64,000 nucleotides of DNA, from positions 1,054,001 to 1,118,000 of the forward strand of contig JAWHQI010000306.1 in assembly GCA_033032865.1 (NCBI GenBank), in the 5' to 3' direction. Below the pieces are notes generated by a model, which saw only the letters and a program-made list of their open reading frames with translations, had not been told where the DNA came from and ran no database searches. This DNA is from Dactylorhiza incarnata (taxonomy: Eukaryota > Streptophyta > Magnoliopsida > Asparagales > Orchidaceae). Below are positions 1 to 11,293 of the stretch, piece after piece; the first letter of the stretch is position 1; every line of letters starts with the position of its first letter. Both the position numbers and the translations under genes were made by a program.

Positions 1-927
1 CCAAATTTTCGCACGGACGAGTATTTTTTCGCCCGAGCGCGCATTTTTATCCCGAACGCACAATTTTCGTGCGGGCGCGTAGTTTTTGCCCGCGCCCATT
101 TTTCACTCGGGCTCGCATTTTTTCGCCGGGGAGCGCATTTTTCGCCCAGAGGCACATTTTTTGCCCGGGCTCGCATTTTTTCACCGGGCGCGTATTTTTT
201 CGTTCGGCCGCGCATTTTTCGCACGTGCGCGCATATTTCTTCCGAACGCCCATTTTTCGCCCGGGCGCGCAGTTTTCGCCCGAACGCCCACGCCCGGGCT
301 CGCATTTTTTAGCCTGGGTGCGCATTTTTTGCCCGAGAGCGCATTTTTTGCCTGGACGCAAATTTTTCGCCCAGGCTCGCATTATTTCGCCGCGGCGCGC
401 ATTTTTTCTTTCGGACGCGCATTTTTCTCACGTGCGCGCATTTTTCGTTCGGGCGAGAAGTTTTTGCCCGGGCGCACATTTTTTCGCCCGACGCTCTTTT
501 TTCTTTCGGGCGCGCATTTTTCTCCCGGGCGAAAAATTTGCGCCTGGGCGAAAAATTCGCACCTCGACGAAAAAATGCGCGCCCGGGCGAAAAAATGCAT
601 GCCCGGGCCAAAAATGGGAGTTCGGTCGAAAAATGCGCGTCCGGGCCAAATATGGGCGTTCGGGCGAAAAATGCGCGTCCGGGCGAAAAATGCGCGCCCT
701 GACGAAAAATGCGCGCACCCGCGAAAAATGAGAGCACGGGCGAAAAATGCGCGTCCGGCGCGAAAAATGCGCGCCCGGGCGAAAAATGCTCGCCCGGGCG
801 AAATATGCGCTCCCGGGTGTAATATGTTCGCCCATGCGAAAATTGCACGTCCGGATAAAAAATTAGCGCTCGGGCGCTCATTTTCCCCCAGGCGCGCATT
901 TTTCTGCCCAGGCTTGCATTTTTAATA
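1..927. repeat. Degenerate ~21-bp satellite with orientation switches
   Basis: The block is built from a loose ~20-22 bp unit of the type GCGCGCATTTTTCGCCCGGGC. On the + strand it is T-rich from 1 to about 530, A-rich (reverse complement of the same unit) from about 530 to 870, and T-rich again to about 927. Units differ at many positions, so the array is old. Every reading frame stays open and gives Arg/Ala/Lys/Phe-rich repeats on both strands. These are by-products of the unit and not genes. The left end lies outside the window. Confidence 0.85.
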
Positions 928-1119
928 AAAAAAATCACCGCAACGGAGATTTGCGAAACAGTTTATAAAGTGTTTCTCATTTTTGAAAATCTCTGCAAAA
1001 AGAGTTCACCCAAACAGATCTCCTTTTGCAATAGACATTTTCGAAAAACATCTATTCCTATCATCCTTTTGCCACCACTCATTCTCCTTTCTTGAAAAGC
1101 CCTCTCAAACAAGCCCTAA

Positions 1120-1341
1120 AGCTCCGTTTGGCATAACTTTTTTACTTCGATCAGTTTGGACGCAAAACACCATCATCATAGAATGCATGTTTGGCAAGAC
1201 AATGGTTATGACCGCCACCGAAAAAGAAAAATAATTTTGAACATAAAAGTAGATGAGATTCCTTAGGTAAGATCGGACGTTCATGAACGACGGTTCAAAC
1301 CAACCACGTTCACGACCGCCACTATCGTGCCAAACGGAACC
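1120..1341. mobile_element. Tourist-like MITE (copy A)
   Basis: A 222-bp element starts AGCTCCGTTTGGC and ends GCCAAACGGAACC, with TAA directly flanking both ends (1117-1119 and 1342-1344), as expected for PIF/Harbinger (Tourist) MITEs. The right end is followed inward by a GTGGCGGTCGTGAACG-type subterminal sequence shared with copies at 16302-16520 and 27611-27792. It has no coding capacity. Confidence 0.7.
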
Positions 1342-1344
1342 TAA

Positions 1345-2524
1345 GTCCTCCAATAAAAATTGAATTTTAGTTATAATTTAAAAAAAACGGTTACCAAAAA
1401 AATTATATTATTATATTAAAATTTTCATATAGTTTATTAGCATGTATACATTGGATCCCAGCCTGTACACCACCATCAATTCTAAAAATATACTAAAAAT
1501 ATACATGTGGGAGAAATGATATATATTATAGGCAAGCAGGCACCCATGTACAGGCATATCCGGACACGTGCCCGGGTATGAATTCCGGAAAAGACGTGTG
1601 CCCTAACTCCTTCCCCTTTTCGGCTTCCTCCACTGCGACGAAGACGAGCATCCTGATTCCTGAGGTGCCTGACCTCCATCCCTTGAGAGCCCAACTCCTA
1701 AGACCTAAGTCCCTAACTCCTTCCTCGAGGACCTGAAGACCGCTTGATGCTTGTTTCCTCGTTTGCCTACCTTCAGTGGCCTGCGAGCTCCGTTGTTTGA
1801 GTGTTTCGCTGTGCCCTAGCTTCCTCGACGAGAAGACAACGACCGGGCACGGGCAAGCTACTATATAGCTGCCCTAGACAGATATACGTCCCTTTAATTA
1901 TAATGTAATAAATTTTATAAAAAATGGAGAGATAAGTTCATGTGTGATTGTGATGGAAAAATAAAATAATCGGCAGGCAAAGATCTGATTAGGTCGAGAA
2001 TTTTCACGAGCCAACTTCACCAATTTGAATTTTTCTTATTATTTAAATCGCATGTAATACACTAAGCATGTCGCGAGCGCCGCATCTTTTTTTAAACTAT
2101 GTGCAATATTTAATTAAATTCAAATTACTACTGTAACTTTAAATCCGGCCGTGAGGATTCATCCAACGACAAATTGATCTCTAAGATCCGACGGTGAATA
2201 AATTCAGTATGGATCAAAACATTCAATTAAATTTATGTATATTTATATAAAACACTATATATACTCGTGACAGTGCACGGGCCCCCGTGTCTCGCGCAAC
2301 AAGACCCAAGCCATGATAGTGCCCTGGCATGATGACACTCCCGCCGCTCACGATCCCCCATGTGAACGATAAAATTGAGCGACAAAATAAGAAAAAATAA
2401 TATTTGATGAAATATTCCTTTTTTTTTTATTTTTCCTCTTCTTCGTTATATCTTTTATAACTTTTAAATTGGGTTTAATTTATATATATATATTTTACAA
2501 CAAATTATTTTTTTTAAAGGGGGA
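1345..2524. other. Intergenic, no gene recognised
   Basis: This is mostly AT-rich sequence with a moderately GC-rich patch at about 1560-1870. I see no open frame, RNA gene or element boundary I can defend. The only recognisable item is the GTGACAG-type motif at 2267. Confidence 0.5.
2267..2300 (+). repeat. GTGACAG...GGGCCCCCGTG terminal-type motif next to TA repeat
   Basis: GTGACAGTGCACGGGCCCCC follows a TATATATAC stretch. The same arrangement of an AT or CA dinucleotide run followed by this motif forms both ends of the palindromic element at 14154-15283 and also occurs at 13526. It may be a fragment or terminus of the same family. Confidence 0.4.
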
Positions 2525-2712
2525 CTCAAATCTAGGGATGTTCGCAAACCAAATAATTAGTGAATAATTTGATAATCAATTCATGAAAATTCGATTATGA
2601 TTCCTATTTTTAGATTTCGAATCCAAATTCGAATTCGAGTGATATTCAAATTCAAATCCGACTTCGGATCTAAATTTACATTCGAGTAATATTCGAATCC
2701 AAATCCAAATAA

Positions 2713-3560
2713 TGTAGGGAATGAAGGACGCAGATAACGGCGTCTCCCACCGATCAATAGAGCCTGAAACAATAAGAAAGAACAACCAACAAAACCAAAC
2801 ACAAGAGATTTACGTGGAAAACCTTCACCACTTGAAGGTCAAAAACCACGGGGCACGGCACAACAAAATTCCACTATAATAAATAAGGATTACAAAAGAA
2901 TTATCTAGGTTTGCCCAAACCTAGAACGCCCACCGGATTTGACACACAAATCCACTCCTCTCTACCACAAAGATAAACAAACAACTTCTCTACAACAGGA
3001 CAAAACTCTACTCTCTCTTCAAGCAAAATAGCAAACCAAGACAAGAAAGAGAACACCTTGAACCGTAGATGAAGAAGCCTTTGAAGTGGTAGAGAAATCT
3101 CCAAGCAGCACTGAGGAATCACCTCCTCCTTCCGGCAACACAGCGGCGGCGACAGCCCTCTCCAAATCAACGGCGGCGACAACCCCCTCCAAAGCAGCGG
3201 TAGCAGCAGCCCTCTCCACTTCAAAACAGCGGCGGCGAGCGGCGGTTTCCAGAACGAGGGAGAGAGAGAAAAAGGGGGGGGGGGGGGTGGCGGCAGTTCT
3301 GAATCGGGAGAGAAGGATCAGCCCTAGCCCTAACCCTTCCTTAACTTAAAAACATAATAAAAAACTGTCCACGCCAACATTTAAGAACAGTCCGGTTCAG
3401 CTTGAACCGGACCCAAAAAAACTGTCTATTTTTCTCCATACCAAGGACAGCAGGAAAGGAGTTGCAACCTGTCTTTTAAGGGGTTGCAACCTATTTTGCT
3501 GAACCACAATTTCAAAGAAATTTCTGCACGCCAATCACCTTTAGGGGCTGAACCCCAACA
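2713..3560 (-). repeat. Copia 3' LTR
   Basis: This is the left copy of the 848-bp LTR, 3' with respect to the minus-strand element. It starts TGTAGG and ends CCAACA and contains a G run at about 3275-3288. It is immediately followed by the polypurine tract. Confidence 0.92.
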
Positions 3561-3571
3561 AACTCCCCCTT
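3561..3571 (-). promoter_or_regulatory. Copia polypurine tract
   Basis: On the minus strand this reads AAGGGGGAGTT directly before the 3' LTR. This is the usual plus-strand priming site position. Confidence 0.75.
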
Positions 3572-3606
3572 CAGACCATAAAGGGGAGTTTTCCACCTTG
3601 ACTCCT

Positions 3607-6600
3607 TCAAGTGGACATCATGCCGATCAACCGCTGGCAGAGATCATGATTTTCCCTTGGGGCGACCTTCGTCATCATATCCGAAGGGTTTTCATCTGTG
3701 TGGATCTTCTCCACCACCAACAGCTTCTCCTCAACTGCATCCTGAATCCAGTGATACTTCACGTCGATGTGCTTCGTCCTGGAGTGAAAGGCGGGATTCT
3801 TGGCCAAGAATAGAACACTCTGACTGTCACAAAATACTGTGTACACGTCCTGTCGAAGATCAAGCTCAAGCATGAACTTCTTCATCCAAATAAGCTCCTT
3901 TGACGCCTCAGTCAACGCAATATATTCAGCCTCCATTGTCGACAATGCCACGCACTTCTGAAGCCTTGACTGCCATGACACTGCTCCCCCTCCAAAAGTG
4001 ACCACGAATCCAGATGTGGATCTCCTCGTGTCAACATCTCCTGACATGTCAGAGTCCGAGTACCCGATAAGTTCTGGTGGACCTCCACCAAACTTTAAAC
4101 AAAGGTCTGAGGTACCTCGAAGATAGCGGAATATCCATTTCACAGCACTCCAGTGAACTTTCCCTGGGTTTGCCAAGTAACGACTCACAGACCCCACAAC
4201 ATGAGCTATGTCTGGTCTAGTGCAGACCATAGCATACATCAGGCTCCCCACTGTAGATGCATAAGGAATATGACTCATCTCTTCCACCTCCTTCTCAGAT
4301 GAAGAGCTTTGAGAACTAGAAAGTCTGAAGTGCCCGGCTAAAGGAGTTGCAACGGGTTTTACCTTGTCCATCATGAACCTCTTCAACACTTTCTCCACAT
4401 ACTCAGACTGAGATAGCCATAGTTGTCCGGCACTCCTGTCCCTGGTGATTTTCATTCCAATAATCTTCCTTGCCGGTCCCAAATCCTTCATTTCAAAGGA
4501 CTCACTGAGCTCCTTCTTCAACTCAGCTATGCTTGCCTTGTCATTCCCAACAATCAGCATATCATCTACGTACAACAGCAGAATAGTCAAAGCCTTCTCA
4601 GTCCTCTTCACATATACGCAGTGATCAGCCCTGGTCCGTTGAAATTTGCTCTTCATCATGAAAAAGTCAAATTTCCTATACCACTGCCCGGGTGCCTGTT
4701 TCAACCCATAAAGGCTCTTCTTGATCCGGCAGACCAGATGATGCTTTCCCTTAGCCACAAAGCCTTCGGGTTGCTCCATGTATAGCTCTTCCTCCAAATC
4801 ACCATGCAGAAATGCCGCCTTGACGTCCATCTCCTCGACTTCAAGATCCATGGAGGCAACCATACCCAACACCAGTCTGATAGAGGACACTTTCACCACT
4901 GGGGAAAATATCTCATCGAAATCAATACCTTGTTTCTGACTGAAACCTTTCACTACAAGTCTCGCCTTGTACCTCGGCTGAGAGAGATTTTCATCCAACT
5001 TCAGCTTGAAGACCCACTTGTTCTTCAAAGCTCTCTTCCCTTTAGGCAATGTGACTAAATCATACGCCTCGTTCTTCTGAAGGGAGTACAACTCTTCTTC
5101 CATAGCAGCTGTCCAAGCCTCACGATCTTCAGCACTCTGAGCCTCCTTATAGGACTCAGGCTCTCCACTATCTGTAAGCAAAATATACTCATGAGGAGAA
5201 TACCTGATATTGGGCCTTCCGACTCTCTCAGATCTAACAGGAGGAACCTCCACCACAGGTGGCACATCAACTGGCAGAGCTCCCCCTACATCCGGAATCA
5301 TCTCCTCATCGGGAATAATCTCACCAACTTCCTCCTCAGCATGCCCATCATCAACAGCAGTCTCTACTGGCCCATAATCAACATATAGTCTCTCCTCCGC
5401 AGGTGGAAACTGTGGAACCTGTGACTCCGCAGCATTCCGCTCACCAATCACTTGTTCTTCAACAAAGATCACATCTCTGCTTCTGATCATTTTCTTGTTC
5501 ACGGGATCCCAGAGTCTATATCCAAACTCCTCATGGGGAAATCCCAACAAGATGCACTCCCGAGACTTCTCATCAAGCTTCGATCTCTCTTCCTTGGGGA
5601 CATGAACGTGAACTTTGCACCCAAACACCAGCACATGTCCGTACGACACTTCCTTCCTTGACCAAACACGCTCTGGAATATTACCATTCAGAGGTGCTGA
5701 AGGAGATAGATTTATCAGATGTACAGCAGTTTGCACAGCTTCAGCCCAAAACTGCTTACCAATGCCAGCTTGAGAAATCATGCATCTGATCTTCTCAATA
5801 ATCATCATGTTCATCCTCTCTGCCAACCCATTCTGTTGCGGCGTCCTCGGGATTGTCCTTTCATGTACTATGTCATGCTCTCTGCAGTAAGCATCGAAGG
5901 CACCAGTGTACTCTCCCCCGTTGTCAGATCGAACTCGCTTTATTTCTTTACCAGTCATCTTCTCCACCTTCGCTCTGAACTCTTCAAACTTTGCTAGGAC
6001 ATCACTCTTCTGCTTCACAGAATATGCCCAGACTTTCCTGGAATGATCGTCAATGAACGTGACAAAGTAAGCGGCTCCGCCCACAGACTTGGGCTCAATA
6101 GGACCACACACATCAGTGTGTTTTAAATATAGTAACTCCGCCTTCCTCTTTGGTTCAGAATCAGCAAAGGAAACACGTTTCTGCTTACCGGCCAAGCAGT
6201 GCACACACGTGTTGGGAATCCCTCCTGATAGCTCCGGAAGAACCTTGTTCTTCACCAAAATCTTCAAGCTCTTCTCACTGATATGCCCAAGCCTGCGATG
6301 CCATAACTCCATAGAGTCGCCCTCAGCAGCATTCACAATTGGACCACAGATCTTGGCATTAGTGCGATAAAGGCCACAACACTTCCTTCCTCTGGCTACC
6401 TCCAAAGAGCCCTTCAGCAACCTCCAGGTACCTCCACCTTCAATGCTTGTGAAACCACCGTCATCAAGTCTACCAACGGAAATCAGATTCATTCTCAAGT
6501 CAGGAATGTGCCTGACGCCCTTGAGAACAATCTTCCCAAACTCAGTCTCCAAGTGAACATCACCACTGCCAATAATCAACGATTCACCGGAATTTGTCAT

Positions 6601-7214
6601 CCGGATCACACCAAGGTCTCCCGCAGAGTAGGTGTAGAAGCAATCCCTGTGAGGAGTGCAATGATAGGATGTACCTCCGTCCACGATCCAGTCTGTGTCA
6701 ACGCATTCCTGGCAAGACGACTCACTGCACTGCAAGCATAACGGCTCAGCCTCCGCAATCGAAGTCGTCGCATCACCACTGGTTTCTCCTACCTCCGTGA
6801 TCTTTCCCTTCAAATCTCTTTTCATTTGGAAACAATCCTTCTTGAAATGACCCTTCTTCTTACAATAGTAGCACTCGATGTCCTTCTTGGACTTGCCCCT
6901 AGACTTGCTCCTGGAAGTGCCCGTGTTCTTCACATCCTTCTTCACAGACCCGCCTCTTCCTTCCATGAGGAAAACACCCGAATTGGAAGATCCAGAATCC
7001 TTCCTTCTCAATTCTTCGTTCAGGAGACAACTAGACACCATCTCCATGGTTACCACGCCATCAGGTGCTGAGTTGCTCAACGACACTACTAGAGTCTCCC
7101 AACTCTCTGGTAAGGAACTAAGGACCGTCAGAGCTTGGAGTTCATCTCCCAAGGTAATCTTCATGGACTCCAACTGATTGATAATACTTTGGGCAAGGTT
7201 CAGGTGCTCAGTCA
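3607..7214 (-). CDS. Copia polyprotein (gag C-part, PR, IN, RT, RNase H)
   Basis: One open frame covers, in order: the gag second half; a zinc knuckle CYYCKKKGHFKKDC (about 6832-6873); a protease with WIVDGGTSYH (about 6690), where the usual D-S/T-G reads DGG; the integrase HHCC domain (about 6196-6300) and a D,D35,E core with SDNGGE and NGLAERM; reverse transcriptase with LLLYVDDM (about 4561-4572); and RNase H ending in a KHIDVKYHWI-type motif near the stop. Sequence style, especially the RNase H GDVDTRRSTSGF motif, matches the Tnt1/Tork lineage. The frame remains open upstream of 7214 to 7521, but that part is LTR sequence of the inserted element. The true N-terminus lies at 11294-11669. 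The protein makes virus-like particles, cDNA and integration in family members. This copy cannot produce it as a single chain. Confidence 0.9.
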
Positions 7215-7355
7215 TCTGCTGTACAACCATCATATTTTCCGAGTCGGTGCGACCTGACGCGGATGAGGTCACGACAGTGAAGGTGTCCGAAATGAGCAAA
7301 ACGACAGCGCGGAAATGATCGAAGCCAATCAAGGCAAAAAGAGGCAGCGGGAGAA

Positions 7356-7405
7356 GGGGGGGGGGGGGGGGGGGATCCCCCCCCCCCCCCCCCCCCCCCC
7401 CCCCC
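7356..7405. repeat. G19-AT-C29 homopolymer inverted repeat
   Basis: Nineteen G, then AT, then twenty-nine C. It can fold as a pure G:C hairpin. The run lengths may be unreliable in an assembly. The corresponding part of the other LTR (about 10452-10480) has no such expansion. Confidence 0.85.
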
Positions 7406-7692
7406 GACTCCCTTCGGGCGAGTGGGAGGAACCCTCCCACTCGCCAACCACCTTTGGGCGAGTGAGAGGGGCCCTCCCACTCGCCGGCCCTTTGTGGGGG
7501 GAGTGGGAGGAGCTCTCCCACTCACCCGGGTGAGTGGGAGGAGCCCTCCCACTCGCCGGGCGAGTGGGAGAGGCACTCCCACTCGCCGGCCCCCCTTTGG
7601 GGGCGAGTGGGAGAGGCCCTCCCACTCGCCGGCCCCCTTCGGGTGAGTGGGAGGAGTCCTCCCACTCGCCCGCCCCCCTTTAGGGGGGGGGG
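7406..7692. repeat. Array of palindromic GAGTGGGAGG/CCTCCCACTC units (5' LTR)
   Basis: Roughly seven consecutive units of about 33-42 bp, each a near-perfect palindrome of the form GAGTGGGAGGNNCCTCCCACTC joined by GCCGGCC-like spacers. Each unit could form its own hairpin. The array lies upstream of where the TATA box sits in the 3' LTR, so it occupies U3. Confidence 0.85.
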
Positions 7693-8188
7693 GGAGGTAG
7701 GATCTCTTGCGAAGGGGGAAGTGGGCACCTCGAGCCCCATTCGCCCCCTTTCCTGCGTTGTCCGTTCAGGGTCATGGTTGAGCTGCGGATAGGGGAATTT
7801 CGGCTATCCGCAGCCCAGTTTTGGAAAATCTATAGCCTGGGCACCTTGAGAAGGGATGTTGGTACCCCCCCCCCCCCCCTCCCTCGCGTGTGAGCAAGCA
7901 CTACCCCTCCCCTCCCCCTGTCATTGAAGGTGGACGGTGAGGTGATCCTTAGTGCCCTCCAAGGTGCCCAGGCTCAACATTGGCTTGGGAGGGGAAGTTC
8001 CATGTGAGCTTCCGGGTATGTGGTGGGACCTCCACGCCGCAGCTTAAGGGGTCCGTTTGTGGACTTAGGTGTTCTCTAAGGGCAAGGTTCTTTGGTTCTT
8101 AGTGACTGGTCAAGGGTCTCGCTCAGGTCAAGTAAGGGTTAGCTGCATCCCCCTTGCGAACGTCGAAACCGGGTTACTGGTTTCAACA

Positions 8189-8205
8189 TTATGGTGCGGT
8201 GAGCG
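8189..8205 (+). promoter_or_regulatory. Putative primer-binding site
   Basis: TTATGGTGCGGTGAGCG directly follows the 5' LTR. The position is right for a PBS, but I cannot assign the tRNA. A similar TTTATGGTGC follows the LTR-like sequence ending at 61682. Confidence 0.45.
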
Positions 8206-8289
8206 TGGAAGCAGCTAGTTCGGAAAGCTCTGGGCAAGTCTCATGACTGGAAGCGATGAACTGGGGGACTCACCCCTGCCGGCAAGTGC

Positions 8290-8556
8290 ATGAAGAAAGG
8301 TGACTTCGAGGAGCTCAGGAAGTCAATCCAAGAAGTCTTGCGGTTTGCACTCCCCCCTCAGGGCGAGTGCTCGGCATCGCCAACACCTGTGCTCGCCTCG
8401 CCATCTTTGATGGAGATAGAGCAAGCATGTCGGCAAGGGAAGGGGCCAGCCTCGGAAGAAGGCCTGAACCTCCAAGCGCAAGCGCTCTTCAACAGCTCCC
8501 CTAGGGCCAGCTGCCCCGAGTGTGGGGGTAGGGATGATGCCTCCGTCTCACCATGA
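8290..8556 (+). CDS. Short ORF, unknown, internal to non-autonomous element
   Basis: This 88-codon frame starts MKKGDFEELRKSIQEVLRF and ends with a CPECGGRD stretch. Its place just after the PBS is where gag would begin, and its first third looks helical, but I see no gag domain. It may be a gag remnant or chance. Confidence 0.2.
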   Translation: MKKGDFEELRKSIQEVLRFALPPQGECSASPTPVLASPSLMEIEQACRQGKGPASEEGLNLQAQALFNSSPRASCPECGGRDDASVSP

Positions 8557-8819
8557 AGCACGGGGAGACGCAGGGAAGCTACGCAGATCGGTTCTAGGAG
8601 CAAGTCCTTCGCCTCCATGTTGACTAGGAAAGTAGGAGGGACCAGGAGAAAGAGAAGGAATAAGAAGACAAAGAAGATGGAGGAAGTAATGAAGGAGATG
8701 GTCATGGTGCATGTGACCAAGTAGGCCCAGAGAGGCGCGTTGTAATAAAAATGTAACTCCTCGATGATGAATGAAAAAGGTTCCAGGTAACACCTATGAT
8801 AAGATCCCCGACTAGAGAC

Positions 8820-9240
8820 CATTCTCCGGGCTCAGTCATGCCGGCAGATGGGAGACTCATCGGGTCGACTTGCCACTTGGTAGCTGGATTGGGAGGGCGT
8901 TGAGTTCCTCGGCCTCCAGGTGAAGGTAAGCACCTAGGACGCGGATGGGTACTTCCGCCTCCAATCGGTAAGATTGGATTGAGAGGGTGTTGAGTTCCTC
9001 TGCCTCCAGGTAAGCTAAGCCCCTAGGACGTAGATGGGTACTTCCGCCTCCAATTGGATTGGGAGGGCGTTGAGTTCCTCTGCCTCCGGGTAAGCAAAGC
9101 ACCTAGGACGCGGACGAGTACTTCCGCCTCCAACCAGTAAGATCCCCGACTAGAGATCATTCACCGGGCTCAGTCATGCCGGCAAATGGGAGGCTCAGCG
9201 GGTCGACTCGCTGCAGGCAAGATTTCAGAAAGGGCAATTG
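8820..9240. repeat. Diverged tandem repeats in element interior
   Basis: Units of about 70-110 bp recur with TTGGGAGGGCGTTGAGTTCC, CTGCCTCCAGGTAAG and TACTTCCGCCTCCAA. The sentence-like block with ACTAGAGA and CGGGCTCAGTCATGCCGGCA occurs both at about 8810-8870 and at about 9130-9215. Confidence 0.65.
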
Positions 9241-9424
9241 GTTTGATAAGGTGGTTGAGTTCCTCTGTCTCCAGGTGAAGGTAAGCACCTAGGACGCGGA
9301 CTGGATCTCTGCCCCCAGTTGCTTTGGAAAGATGGTTGAATCCCTTCGTCCCTCGGTGAGGATAAGCACCCGGGACGGGGACTGATTCTCCGCCCCCGGA
9401 TAGTTCGGGAAATTGTTGATTTTC

Positions 9425-9960
9425 CTCCCCCTCCAGGTGAGCTCGGCTCCCTGGTAGGTGTGGAGTTCCCTCCCCCTCCAGGTGAGCTCTGCTCCCTGGT
9501 AGGTGTGGAGTTTCCTCCCCCTCCAGGTGAGCTCGGCTCCCTGGTAGGTGTGGAGTTCCCTCCACCTCCAGGTGAGCTCTGCTCCCTGGTAGGTGTGGAG
9601 TTTCCTCCCCCTCCAGGTGAGCTCGACTCCCTGGTATGTGTGGAGTTCCCTCCCCCTCCAGGTGAGCTCGGCTCCCTGGTAGGTGTGGAGTTCCCTCCCC
9701 CTCCAGGTGAGCTCTGCTCCCTGGTAGGTGTGGAGTTTCCTCCCCCTCCAGGTGAGCTCGGCTCCCTGGTAGGTGTGGAGTTCCCTCCCCCTCCAGGTGA
9801 GCTCTGCTCCCTGGTAGGTGTGGAGTTTCCTCCCCCTCCAGGTGAGCTCGACTCCCTGGTAGGCGTGGAGTTCCCTCCCCCTCCAGGTGAGCTCGGCTCC
9901 CTGATAGGTGTGGAGTTTCCTTCCCATTCTGGTGAGCTCGGCTCCCTAGTAGGTGTAGAG
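9425..9960. repeat. 45-bp tandem array (~12 copies)
   Basis: The unit contains CCCTCCAGGTGAGCTC followed by CCCTGGTAGGTGTGGAG. Copies alternate GGCTCC/TGCTCC/GACTCC variants, giving a 90-bp higher-order rhythm. Because 45 is divisible by 3, all frames stay open and give 15-residue peptide repeats on both strands, which I do not regard as genes. A more diverged continuation with GGTCGAGTTCRGCTCGA runs to about 10130. Confidence 0.9.
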
Positions 9961-10301
9961 TTCCCGCCTTCCACCTCAGGTCGAGTTCGGCTCGACCAAA
10001 GGTGTTGAGTTTTCTTCCACCTCAGGTCGAGTTCAGCTCGATCAAAGGTGTTGAGTTTTTCTCCACCTCAGGTCAAGTTCAATTCGACCTTAGGTGTTGA
10101 GCTTTCTCCACCTCCAGTTGAGCTCGGCTCATAGGAGGGTTGTTAAGTGGAGAAAGGTTCGTCTTCCGCCTCAAGTCAGGTTCAACCGATAATCTCGACA
10201 AGAGCATTCTGTTGGCAGGGCCCTTCGTGGATTCCTCTAAGGTCCCACCTACTCGTCAAATAGGTGGGTTGGACTTTCTTTCCGAGCTTGAGGCAAGCTC
10301 G

Positions 10302-10317
10302 AAAAGAGCGGGGATTG
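10302..10317 (+). promoter_or_regulatory. Putative polypurine tract
   Basis: AAAAGAGCGGGGATTG lies directly before the 3' LTR. Confidence 0.6.
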
Positions 10318-10484
10318 TGTACAACCCTCATATTTTCCGAGTCGGTGCGACCTGACGCGGATGAGGTCACGACAGTGAAGGTGTCCGAAACGAGCAAAAC
10401 GACCGCGCGGAAATGATCGAAGCCAATCAAGGCAAAAAGAGGCAGCGGGAGAAGAGGGGGGAGCATCCGCTCCCTCGACTCCCT

Positions 10485-10795
10485 TCGGGCGAGTGGGAGG
10501 AACCCTCCCACTCGCCAACCACCTTTGGGCGAGTGGGAGGGGCCCTCCCACTCGCCGGCCCTCTGTGGGGGGAGTGGGAGGAGCTCTCCCACTCACCCGG
10601 GTGAGTGGGAGGGGCCCTCCCACTCGCCGGGCGAGTGGGGGAGGCACTCCCACTCGCCGGGCGAGTGGGAGAGGCCCTCCCACTCGCCGGCCCCCCTTTG
10701 GGGGCGAGTGGGAGAGGCCCTCCCACTCGCCGGCCCCCTTCGGGTGAGTGGGAGGAGTCCTCCCACTCGCCCGCCCCCTTTAGGGGGGGGGGGGG
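10485..10795. repeat. Array of palindromic GAGTGGGAGG/CCTCCCACTC units (3' LTR)
   Basis: Same unit type as at 7406-7692, with one extra unit. The array ends in a G-rich run at about 10783-10797. Confidence 0.85.
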
Positions 10796-10935
10796 GGGCA
10801 GGTAGGATCTCTTGCGAAGGGGGAAGTGGGCACCTCGAGCCCCATTCGCCCCCCTTCCTGTGTTGTCCGTTCAGGGTCATGGTTGAGTTGCGGATAGGGG
10901 AATTTTGGCTATCTGCAGCCCAGTTTTGGGAAATC

Positions 10936-10943
10936 TATAAATA
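10936..10943 (+). promoter_or_regulatory. LTR TATA box
   Basis: TATAAATA followed by GACCCCC, in the 3' LTR only. The 5' LTR reads CTATAGCC at the same place, so its promoter is probably damaged. Confidence 0.7.
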
Positions 10944-11293
10944 GACCCCCATGGGCACCTTGGGAAGGGATGTTGGTACCCCCCTCCCTCGCGTGTGAGC
11001 AAGCACTACCCCTCCCCTCCCCCTGGCATTGAAGGTGGGCGGTGAGGTGATCCTTAGTGCCCTCCAAGGTGCCCAGACTCAGCATTGGCTTGGGAGGGGA
11101 AGTTCCATGTGAGCTTCCGGGAATGTGGTGGGACCTCCACGCTGCAGCTTAAGGGGTCCGTTTGTGGACTTAGGTGTTCTCTAAGGGCAAGGTTCTTTGG
11201 TTCTTAGTGACTGGTCAAGGGTCTCACTCAGGTCAAGTAAGGGTTAGCTGCATCCCCCTTGCGAACGTCGAAACCGGGTTACTGGTTTCAACA

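Larger units (their letters stand above)
7220..8188 (+). repeat. 5' LTR of the hairpin-LTR element
   Basis: A 969-bp LTR. It differs from the 3' copy in two conspicuous ways. A G19-AT-C29 tract (7356-7405) replaces a short purine/pyrimidine stretch, and about 16 bp containing TATAAATA are missing near 7836. Confidence 0.88.
7220..11293 (+). mobile_element. Non-autonomous LTR element with hairpin-array LTRs (inserted in Copia gag)
   Basis: LTRs at 7220-8188 and 10318-11293 share TGTACAACC at the start and TTTCAACA at the end. The target duplication TCTGC is perfect (7215-7219 and 11294-11298). A TATGGTGCGGTG PBS-like site follows the left LTR, and a purine-rich tract precedes the right LTR, so the element is on the + strand, opposite to its Copia host. 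The 2.1-kb interior has no gag, RT or integrase that I recognise and is largely tandem repeats, so movement must depend on proteins supplied by another element. The left LTR lacks the TATA segment present in the right LTR. Confidence 0.88.
10318..11293 (+). repeat. 3' LTR of the hairpin-LTR element
   Basis: A 976-bp LTR that retains the TATA box and a longer set of palindromic units (10485-10795) than the 5' copy. Confidence 0.88.

Noticed and set aside
47..938. Long open frames with RAR/KNARPG repeats on both strands
   Set aside because: They follow the ~21-bp satellite unit in all frames. No domain and no codon bias.
7215..7521. N-terminal ~102 codons of the 1304-codon Copia frame
   Set aside because: This part is LTR and homopolymer sequence of the inserted element. 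The natural N-terminus is at 11294-11669.
9225..10008. 15-residue repeat proteins (VEFPPPPGEL and reverse-strand versions)
   Set aside because: The 45-bp array is a multiple of three, so all frames remain open. It lies in the interior of a non-autonomous LTR element.
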